A DNA stretch of 64,000 bases from positions 806,001 through 870,000 of the forward strand of contig NZ_CP016448.1 in NCBI RefSeq assembly GCF_001713355.1, given 5' to 3'. Positions 57,272 through 64,000 of the stretch are shown here, piece after piece. Source of the stretch: Methyloversatilis sp. RAC08. Its GTDB lineage: Bacteria; Pseudomonadota; Gammaproteobacteria; Burkholderiales; Rhodocyclaceae. The notes under the pieces were generated by a model, which was not told the origin of the DNA, did no database searches, and saw nothing but the letters and a program-made list of their open reading frames with translations. The position numbers were made by a program, and so were the translations under genes. Position 1 is the first letter of the stretch. Each line of letters starts with the position of its first letter.

Positions 57272-57861
57272 ACGCGGGCATCACCGGACTGGTGCTGGCC
57301 GGCGGGCTCGGCCGTCGCATGGGCGGCATCGACAAGGGGCTGCAGGAATTCCGCGGCGAACCCATGGTGGCGCAGGTCATCCGCCGCTTCGCGCCACAGG
57401 TCGATGCACTGATCGTCAACGCCAACCAGAACATCGAGCGCTACGCCGCCTTCGGCCACCCGGTCGTGCCCGACGTCATCACCGGCTATGCAGGCCCGCT
57501 GGCGGGCCTGCATGCCGGCCTGAACGCCTGCCGCACACCGCTGCTGGTCACCAGCCCGTGCGACTCGCCCTTCCTGCCGCTCGATCTGGTCGCCCGCCTG
57601 CATGAAGCACTGGAGCGCGAAGGCGCCGACCTCGCGGTCGCGCGCACCGGCGAACAGTCGCATCCGGTGTTCAGCCTGGTGCGGCGCCACGTCCTGCCCG
57701 GCCTGACCGATTTTCTCGACGGCGGCGGGCGCAAGGTCGATCTCTGGTATTCGGCATTGAAGGTGGTTGAAGTCAGCTTCGACGACCAGCCCGATGCCTT
57801 CGCCAACATCAATACGCTGAACGAACTGGCCGCACTTTCCGTGCGCCCCGACACGCCATGA
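57268..57861 (+). CDS. mobA: molybdenum cofactor guanylyltransferase MobA
   Basis: 197 residues. It attaches GMP to molybdopterin for MGD-type enzymes such as the FDH alpha subunit here. The N-terminal nucleotide-binding motif is LVLAGGLGRRMGGIDKGL, followed by the conserved TSPCDSPFLPLDL and the NINTLNEL segment near the C-terminus. It overlaps fdhD by 4 bases (ATGA) and moeA by 4. Confidence 0.96.
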   Translation: MNAGITGLVLAGGLGRRMGGIDKGLQEFRGEPMVAQVIRRFAPQVDALIVNANQNIERYAAFGHPVVPDVITGYAGPLAGLHAGLNACRTPLLVTSPCDSPFLPLDLVARLHEALEREGADLAVARTGEQSHPVFSLVRRHVLPGLTDFLDGGGRKVDLWYSALKVVEVSFDDQPDAFANINTLNELAALSVRPDTP

Positions 57862-59093
57862 CAGATCGCTTCACCCCGGTCGCGGACGCCCGCGCCCACA
57901 TCCTTGCCGCCTGTTCGCCGGTCGCCGGGACGCAACGCGTGCCGCTGCGCGACGCGCTCGGCCGCGTGCTGGCCGCCGACGTCATTTCACCGGTCAGCGT
58001 GCCGCCGCACGACAACTCGGCGATGGACGGCTACGCCGTGCGCCACGCCGACCTGTCGGCCGACGGCGACACGCGGCTGGCCATCGTCGGTCAGGCGTTC
58101 GCCGGACATGGCTGGGCGGGCGAAGTCGCCGCCGGGCAGGCAGTGCGCATCATGACCGGTGCCGTCATGCCGGCCGGTGCCGACACCATCGTCATCCAGG
58201 AAACTGCGCGCCTCGACGGCAGCACGGTCATCGTGCCGCCGGGCCAGAAAGCCGGCCAGCACCGCCGCCGTGCCGGCGAAGACCTGCACGCGGGCGAGCC
58301 CGCACTGCGTGTCGGCCGGCTGCTGCGCCCGGCCGACATCGGGCTGGCCGCGTCGCTTGGCATCCCCGAACTGACCGTGCGCCGGCGCGTACGGGTCGGC
58401 GTGCTGTCCACCGGCGACGAAGTGATGTCGATCGGTGACCCGGCGCGCGAAGGCGGCATCTACGACAGCAACCGCTACACGCTGACCGGCATGCTGACGC
58501 GGCTGGGCTGCGAAGTGGTCGATCTGGGCGTCGCCCGCGACACGCGCGAGGCGCTGTCGGCCGCGCTCGAAGCGGCCGTCGGCGAGGTGGATGCGATCAT
58601 CACCAGCGGCGGCGTGTCGGTCGGCGAGGCGGATTTCGTGCGCGAAATCCTCGCCAGTCTGGGTGAAGTCACGTTCTGGAAGATCGCCATGAAGCCCGGG
58701 CGGCCGATGGCTTTCGGCACGCTGGGTAAAGGTGCGCGCAGCACGCTGCTGTTCGGCCTGCCTGGCAATCCGGTGGCCACCATGGTCACCTTCCACTTCT
58801 TCGCGCGCGACGCGCTGCTCAAGCTGATGGGCGTGTCACCCGTCAGCGCGCCCATCCATTTCGCCGCGCTCAGCGATACGGCGATGAAGAAGCAGCCGGG
58901 CCGCACCGAATACCAGCGCGGCATCCTCGAACTGCGCGACGGGCTTTGGCATGTCGCGGTCACCGGCGCCCAGGGCTCGGGCATCCTGCGTTCGATGTGC
59001 GACGCCAACTGCATCATCGTGCTCGGTGACGACTGCGGCAACGTCGCCGTCGGCGATGCAGTGAATGTCATTCCGTTCGAAGGCCTGATCTGA
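57858..59093 (+). CDS. moeA: molybdopterin molybdenumtransferase MoeA
   Basis: 411 residues. It inserts molybdate into adenylated molybdopterin. MoeA domains I-IV are visible: SVPPHDNSAMDGYAVR near residue 50, the VLSTGDEVM and SGGVSVGEADFV motifs of domain III (about 185-270), then KPGRPMAFGTL and LFGLPGNPVATMVTF. Overlaps mobA by 4 bases and is followed after 2 bases by the HTH/PBP gene. Confidence 0.97.
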   Translation: MTDRFTPVADARAHILAACSPVAGTQRVPLRDALGRVLAADVISPVSVPPHDNSAMDGYAVRHADLSADGDTRLAIVGQAFAGHGWAGEVAAGQAVRIMTGAVMPAGADTIVIQETARLDGSTVIVPPGQKAGQHRRRAGEDLHAGEPALRVGRLLRPADIGLAASLGIPELTVRRRVRVGVLSTGDEVMSIGDPAREGGIYDSNRYTLTGMLTRLGCEVVDLGVARDTREALSAALEAAVGEVDAIITSGGVSVGEADFVREILASLGEVTFWKIAMKPGRPMAFGTLGKGARSTLLFGLPGNPVATMVTFHFFARDALLKLMGVSPVSAPIHFAALSDTAMKKQPGRTEYQRGILELRDGLWHVAVTGAQGSGILRSMCDANCIIVLGDDCGNVAVGDAVNVIPFEGLI

Positions 59094-59095
59094 CG

Positions 59096-60016
59096 GTGTC
59101 GGCCGACGAAGATCAGCCAGGCGAGGCGTCGCCCTATCTCACGGCGCGCGAAGCGGCCGCCTATCTGCACCTGAACGAAAAGACGCTGTACGCGATGATC
59201 CAGGAGGGCGGCGTTCCGGCCACCAAGGTGACCGGAAAGTGGCTGTTCCCGCGCGCGCTGCTCGACGACTGGCTGCTCGAATCGACGCACGGCGGCGTGC
59301 TGGCCGACCGCCTGCTGATCGCCGGCAGCGACGACCCGTGGCTGGCGCACAGCATCGCACGACTGGCCCAGCGCGCCGAGGACGGCACGCTGATCGCCTA
59401 CAGCCCGTGCGGCACGCGCAAGGGGCTGGCGCTGCTCGCCCAGCGGCGCGCCAACGCCTGTCCGATCCACTGGGGCGACGCGCAGCACGCGACGCGCCGG
59501 CATGCGCTGCTGCTGCGCGAATACACCGGCAGTTCCGGCTGGGTCACAGTGCAGCTCGCGCTGCGCGAACAGGGGGTGATGCTGTCGCGCACAAGCGCCC
59601 CGGTCGCCACGCTCGCCGATCTGCTCGCCCGCCAGCCGACCCTCATCCAGCGCGGCAGCGGCGCCGGATCGCAGCACTTCTTCGTGCAGGCCTGCACGGC
59701 CGCCGGTCTTGCGCTGCCGCCACTGACGCAGTCCGCCGCCACCGAACGCGAAGCCGCTTTCATGGTGGCCAGCGGCGCCGGCGATTGCGCCCCGGGCACG
59801 CGCGCCGCCGCCGGTGAATTCGGCCTGCCCTTCCTGTCGCTCGGCCGCGAGGCGCTCGACCTCGTCATGCCGCGCACGCTGTACTTCCGCGCATTACTGC
59901 AGCAGTTGCTGGCCGAACTGGCCAGCGCCGACAGCACCGACCTCGCCGCCCGGCTGGGCGGCTACGACCTGGCTCCGCTCGGAAAACTCCGCGCAGCGAC
60001 TACCGAGGCGGGGTGA
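59096..60016 (+). CDS. helix-turn-helix regulator with periplasmic-binding-protein-like domain
   Basis: 306 residues, GTG start 2 bases after the moeA stop. The N-terminal excisionase/MerR-like helix-turn-helix is SPYLTAREAAAYLHLNEKTL plus GKWLFPRALLDDWL (about 12-60). The rest is a PBP-like fold (LLIAGSDDPWLAHSIARLAQ ... LIQRGSGAGSQHFFVQACTAAG ... LGREALDLVMPRTLYFR), as in proteins fused to MoeA in other bacteria. The domain probably binds molybdate or a related oxyanion, so it may sense cofactor demand and regulate this operon. The ligand is inference. Confidence 0.88.
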   Translation: MSADEDQPGEASPYLTAREAAAYLHLNEKTLYAMIQEGGVPATKVTGKWLFPRALLDDWLLESTHGGVLADRLLIAGSDDPWLAHSIARLAQRAEDGTLIAYSPCGTRKGLALLAQRRANACPIHWGDAQHATRRHALLLREYTGSSGWVTVQLALREQGVMLSRTSAPVATLADLLARQPTLIQRGSGAGSQHFFVQACTAAGLALPPLTQSAATEREAAFMVASGAGDCAPGTRAAAGEFGLPFLSLGREALDLVMPRTLYFRALLQQLLAELASADSTDLAARLGGYDLAPLGKLRAATTEAG

Positions 60017-60024
60017 CCCGTTGC

Positions 60025-60169
60025 TGTTGGGCATCGCTGCGCTCACCCCAACCTACAAGTGAGGCGACGTGATCAACCCGCAGGTCGGGGTGAGCGCAGC
60101 GATGCCCAACAAGCAAGTAAAGCCACGCGATCAGCCCGTAGGTTGGGGTGAGCGTAGCGATGCCCAACA
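60025..60169. repeat. three copies of a short palindromic REP-like repeat
   Basis: Three copies of a 32-bp element, consensus GTAGGTTGGGGTGAGCG then CAGCGATGCCCAACA, with one or two differences each. One copy is inverted (60025-60056) and two are direct (60080-60111 and 60138-60169). The direct copies share 10 more bases upstream. They fill the spacer between the regulator gene and the exoprotein gene. Similar 'GTAGGTTGGGGTGAGCG' elements are known as scattered repeats in many bacterial genomes. Confidence 0.85.
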
Positions 60170-60232
60170 CCGGCCGCCGCAATGGCGCCCTCGCGCATAC
60201 CGCCGTCGCAGCAAGCCGGGCGGCCGTTCGCG

Positions 60233-63200
60233 TCAGTTGGCGCGCTTCGCGCGTTCCTTGCAGCGCTCGTCCTCGTCGTCCTCTTCGCAACCGCTGGCGG
60301 TCGCCTCCTCGCCCAGACCGACCAGTTCGACGGTCAGGATGGAGCTCGGGTCGCGAGCGTCCTTCTGTCCGGCTGCTGCTGCCTTCTGGCCCTGATCGAC
60401 CGCCTTGTTGGCTTCGGTCGGCGGCGGTGCGGACGGTGCAGCAGCCGGCGCAGCGGCGGACACGGCCGCGCCGCCGCTGAGGCTGCCGCCGACGCTGATC
60501 GAATTGCCGATCACCTGCTGCGCGCCGATGGTCAGGTTGCCCGAGGAGCGGATCGCGGCATCGAGCGCGATGATGGCGCCCGACGGTGCGAACAGCCGGA
60601 TGTCGGCATCGCGCACCTCGTCTGAACGCTTCAGCGTGCCGATACCCGAACCGGACACCGAGTCGCTGATGTCCAGCACCACCAGGTCACCCCGGATGCG
60701 CACCTGCGGCGGCGGTGTCGCCGATGCCGTGCGCGAGCCGCGACCGGCGTCGATATTGCCCGCCGTCGACCAGAGCTGGATGTCGCCGCCGCCGAGCGTG
60801 AACACGCGCGACGGTCCGAGCTGGAAATCCTCGCCGGCGATGGCGTTGATTTCACCCTCGCCGATCGCGAACACGCCCTGTCGCGACGCGCTGGCTGCAC
60901 TGGCGCCCGCACCGGCAACACCCACGTTGATGCTGCCACCCGGTGCGAACAGATTGACATCCCCGCCCTGCTCGGACTTCACCTGACTGAAGAAGAGGTT
61001 GATGTTGCCGCTTTCGGCCGCTTCCGGGAATGCGGTACCGACCAGTGCCACACCCGGGGCATAACCTGTCTCGCCGGCACCGATCGCGTCGCCCAGCTTG
61101 CCGGCGTAATTGAGGCCGGCATTCAGCAACGCCGACATCAGCGGCTGCTGCGATGCGAAGAAGTCCTGCTGCGCCGCCGCGGGCAGCGCATCGAAGGCCT
61201 GCAGCAGTTGTGTGTCCGGTGTACCCGGCGCCGCGCCCCCGGCGCGCATGAAGCCGATGATGGCTGCATCGATCGCGCCCAGTCTCTGCGTCAGCAGCGT
61301 GCGCCCTTCGCTGCGCACCCTGGTCAGCGTGCTGCCGGCCGGCCCGGCCAGCAACGCATCGATCGACGTCGCACCGCTGACCGACAGCAGCACCTTGTCG
61401 TAACTGTCCTCTCCAGCGGCGCCGCGCACGGGTCGCAGCGACGACCACAGCGCGAGCCCGTCGAAGCCGGCGCTGCCGGCCTGCACGAGAATCGACGCGC
61501 CGACCTCGTCCAGCCACGGATTGTCGAAATTGCCACGGGTGACGATGCCGAAGGAATTGGCCAGATCGATGCTGCCGCCGGCCGCCACTTCGAGCTTGCC
61601 GCGGCCGCCGGTCTGTATGCCTTCGGCGATGCTGCCCGATGGCGTCACACCATCGCTTTCGAACACGGTGCCGAACGTGATGTTTCCGCCGGCACGCACG
61701 CGCGTGATGTCGCTGTCGCTGAAATGCTGCGAGCGGATGGTCAGATTGCTGATGTCGCCACCTGCCTCGACCTGCACCGGCTGCGGCGAATTGACCACCA
61801 GCGCCAGACTGGCGGTGGGCGCCGGCACCGTGATGTTGCCGGTCTCCGCCACCAGCCTGACCGGCTCGACGACGCGGTTTGCATTCAGGTCGGCATCGTG
61901 AGCACGGATGCCGGACACGATGTTCGGGTTGGCCAGATCGACCCAGAACACATTGTTGAAGTTGGCCGCCGGGCGCAGCACCGACGGCACCAGAGCGGGC
62001 GAACTGTCGGCAATCTTGATGCTGACCACGCCGCCAGTCGCGGTGGCCAGATTGAGGTTGCCCGACGCCGCGAGCAGCAGGTCGTTGTAGGTCGCCGGCA
62101 GCAGCACCATGCCGTTGCGCAGGTTCAGGTCACCGCCCATGGCGACCGCGTTGAGCGAACTCGGCAGCAGCGGGTTCAGCCCTTCCCACAGCGCCAGCGC
62201 GCCCCAGGGCGTCGCAGCGTTGTCCAGACTGACGCTGCCGCCGTAACTCAGAAGATCGACCCGGCTGTCCTCGCCATAGCGGAAGAAGTAGCTGCTTCGG
62301 TTGGACGTGGTTGTATTCGTCGCCTGACGCACCGCAGTCGATGACGCAATGGTTTCCAGATCGATCGAGCCCGCCGCACCCAGCTTGGCCGACGCTTCGC
62401 CGAGCAGCAGCACCGACCCCGCGCCACTGCTGCGTGCGCTGCCGAAGTCACCCGCCGCCTGCGCGTCCAGTAGGCCGCGATCGACCATCAGGATGGCGCT
62501 GCCGATGTCGCCGCCAGCCCGCACCGTCACGTCGCCGCCGCCCAGCACCTGCAGGTTGGCCGCGTCGGGTGTGGTACCGGCCGCACCGGACAGGCGTCCG
62601 TTGGTCACCGTGAACACGCCCAGATTGCGGATGTCGTTGCCCGCCGTGACGCGGATATCTCCGCCGCCGAACGTGGCCACGCCCTGACTGAACTGGTCGA
62701 TGCGTGCGTACCAGGTCGTGTTGCGCTGGTTCGATCCGGACAGGAATTCGCCGGTCGGGCTGAGCGCGCCCTGGCGCAGCAGCCAGTCGCCGACGATGCC
62801 GGGCGATTCGGTCGCGACGATCGAGCGCTGCGCGCGGATCATGACATCGCCGCCATCGGTGGCGTATTCAGCCTGCCGGTTGCCCGAGCCATTCAGGTTG
62901 AGCAGGGTCTGCGTACCGAATTCCGCACCTCGTGCCACCTGATAGCCTGCGGTGTAGATTGCCGCGCGCGCGCCCAGCACCAGATCGCGACCGACCGCGA
63001 CGTCGATGTCGCCAGCGCCAGTGCGCACCTGTGCGTTGGGCGCCAGAACCAGGTCGCCGCGATTGGCGGCCACCAGCGTGTCGAGCGCCTGCAGCGACAG
63101 CGCACCGGCACCGGCCAGATCGGCACCCGACACCAGGCGCATCGACCAGGCGGTATCGCGCTGCCCCAGATCGAAGCGACTCTGCGTCAGGCCTGCACTG

Positions 63201-64000
63201 GTGAGTGCGCCCAGCACGATGGTCTGGCTGCTCGCGTTCAGCCGGCCGAAGCCGTCCGACAGCGCACCATTCACATTCAGATTTCCGGCCGCGCGCACGG
63301 TCAGCGAACCGGCTTCGGTGCCGCCCTGGTAGGTATTCGCTGCAAGGTCGGTCGCATTGATCGTGAAGTTGCCGTCGGCGCGGAACTCGATGTGCGGCCG
63401 CACATGGAAGCGCGTGCCGCCGTCGGCGTCCTGCGCCGGCAAACCCAGTGCAGCGCGCGTTGCCGCCACATTCGCAACGCTGGTCATTGCCGCTGCATCG
63501 GCATGCGCGGCGCTCATGCTGAGCGTGCTGCCGTCGTAGATGCGCGTGCCTTCGACGAACACGTGGCGCGCGCCGTCGATGGCATTCGACAGATTGCCGT
63601 CGATGGCCACCGCCGTATTGCCGGTGCGCTCGGCGCGCAGCCAGACGTCGCCCTGTTGTGCCGCACTGGCCTGCGCAACGCCATTGACCACACCCGAAGT
63701 GGTGCCGACATCGATGACGGCACCGTCGGCGATGCGGATGCGCCCGCCCTGGGCTGGCCCGCTCTCGCCGCCCGCGCTGCGCGGACTCGACTCCAGAATC
63801 ACGCTGCCGCCTTCGCCGCGCGTGCCGCTTGATTCGGCAACGAATTCGGTGGCGCGCGCATCGAGCCGCGCGCCCGATTCGAGCACCAGATCACCGGCGC
63901 CGGTTGTCATGCCGTCGATGTAATCGAGTGCGCGCCGCGCCGACAGCTCGATGCGGCCGCCCTGGTCCGCGCCCGACGCGTCCAGCGTACTGCCGATGGT
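60233..64000 (-). CDS. filamentous-haemagglutinin-like exoprotein, C-terminal part
   Basis: At least 1255 residues, running off the window at its 5' end. The whole visible part is low in Cys, rich in Gly, Ala, Asn, Asp and Ser, with repeated short beta motifs (GGDI, GDV, AGGNI/L, ITVPAPT), as in two-partner-secretion beta-helix adhesins of the FhaB type. The stretch with FSQGVATFGGGDIRVTAGNDIRNLG and later VRVKADG-like turns matches the filamentous haemagglutinin family protein of the DUF3739 type. The C-terminus has a disordered Ala/Pro/Gln linker and the unusual acidic tail GCEEDDEDERCKERAKRAN. No TpsB transporter is in the window. Confidence 0.85.
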   Translation of the reverse strand, partial: TIGSTLDASGADQGGRIELSARRALDYIDGMTTGAGDLVLESGARLDARATEFVAESSGTRGEGGSVILESSPRSAGGESGPAQGGRIRIADGAVIDVGTTSGVVNGVAQASAAQQGDVWLRAERTGNTAVAIDGNLSNAIDGARHVFVEGTRIYDGSTLSMSAAHADAAAMTSVANVAATRAALGLPAQDADGGTRFHVRPHIEFRADGNFTINATDLAANTYQGGTEAGSLTVRAAGNLNVNGALSDGFGRLNASSQTIVLGALTSAGLTQSRFDLGQRDTAWSMRLVSGADLAGAGALSLQALDTLVAANRGDLVLAPNAQVRTGAGDIDVAVGRDLVLGARAAIYTAGYQVARGAEFGTQTLLNLNGSGNRQAEYATDGGDVMIRAQRSIVATESPGIVGDWLLRQGALSPTGEFLSGSNQRNTTWYARIDQFSQGVATFGGGDIRVTAGNDIRNLGVFTVTNGRLSGAAGTTPDAANLQVLGGGDVTVRAGGDIGSAILMVDRGLLDAQAAGDFGSARSSGAGSVLLLGEASAKLGAAGSIDLETIASSTAVRQATNTTTSNRSSYFFRYGEDSRVDLLSYGGSVSLDNAATPWGALALWEGLNPLLPSSLNAVAMGGDLNLRNGMVLLPATYNDLLLAASGNLNLATATGGVVSIKIADSSPALVPSVLRPAANFNNVFWVDLANPNIVSGIRAHDADLNANRVVEPVRLVAETGNITVPAPTASLALVVNSPQPVQVEAGGDISNLTIRSQHFSDSDITRVRAGGNITFGTVFESDGVTPSGSIAEGIQTGGRGKLEVAAGGSIDLANSFGIVTRGNFDNPWLDEVGASILVQAGSAGFDGLALWSSLRPVRGAAGEDSYDKVLLSVSGATSIDALLAGPAGSTLTRVRSEGRTLLTQRLGAIDAAIIGFMRAGGAAPGTPDTQLLQAFDALPAAAQQDFFASQQPLMSALLNAGLNYAGKLGDAIGAGETGYAPGVALVGTAFPEAAESGNINLFFSQVKSEQGGDVNLFAPGGSINVGVAGAGASAASASRQGVFAIGEGEINAIAGEDFQLGPSRVFTLGGGDIQLWSTAGNIDAGRGSRTASATPPPQVRIRGDLVVLDISDSVSGSGIGTLKRSDEVRDADIRLFAPSGAIIALDAAIRSSGNLTIGAQQVIGNSISVGGSLSGGAAVSAAAPAAAPSAPPPTEANKAVDQGQKAAAAGQKDARDPSSILTVELVGLGEEATASGCEEDDEDERCKERAKRAN

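Overview
The window is a chromosomal segment of a GC-rich, motile betaproteobacterium. Evidence for the class is the tig-clpP-clpX-lon-ppiD block, an rrn operon ordered 16S-Ile-Ala-23S-5S, a MotC/MotD stator pair next to flhF/flhG/fliA, and DUF3305/DUF3306 genes beside a respiratory formate dehydrogenase. A Rhodocyclales genus such as Methyloversatilis is my guess only; I ran no search.

Region 1 (1-1477): the end of an MFS transporter gene and a small lipoprotein gene that follows flgL. Region 2 (1486-21532): a large flagellar island. On the minus strand it holds flgBCDEFGHIJ, flgKL, motCD, fliA, flhG, flhF and flhA. On the plus strand it holds flgA, flgM and flgN. Sigma-54-like sites lie in front of flgK and flgB. 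The island builds the rod, hook, rings and hook-filament junction, powers the motor, and contains the FliA/FlgM checkpoint. The FlhG homologue has lost its nucleotide-binding lysines. Region 3 (21755-26971): a glycine-zipper envelope protein, a TIR-transmembrane-sensor protein, gltX, tRNA-Val, a LysM/BON protein and an AcrR-like repressor.

Region 4 (27028-35101): the protein quality-control block ppiD, tRNA-Asp, tRNA-Val, lon, clpX, clpP and tig, with a good sigma-32-like promoter in front of lon. Region 5 (35102-41632): a gene-poor stretch with an IS3 transposase relic, then a complete rrn operon (minus strand) and initiator tRNA-fMet. Region 6 (41765-45786): a NarL-type two-component pair followed by a TonB-dependent receptor, with a nearly perfect 38-bp palindrome between them.

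Region 7 (45871-60016): a respiratory formate dehydrogenase cluster on the minus strand. It encodes the Mo/W catalytic subunit with Cys in place of Sec, the FeS subunit, the cytochrome b subunit, a TAT-tagged small protein, a TorD-like chaperone, a large polyferredoxin, DUF3305, DUF3306 and two small exported proteins. Divergent to it is a cofactor operon, moaA-fdhD-mobA-moeA plus a helix-turn-helix/periplasmic-binding-protein-like regulator. Together they make the molybdenum cofactor, sulfurate it, and assemble the enzyme that oxidises formate outside the cytoplasmic membrane.

Region 8 (60017-64000): a cluster of three short palindrome-prone repeats, then the C-terminal 1255 residues of a very large filamentous-haemagglutinin-like exoprotein that runs off the window.
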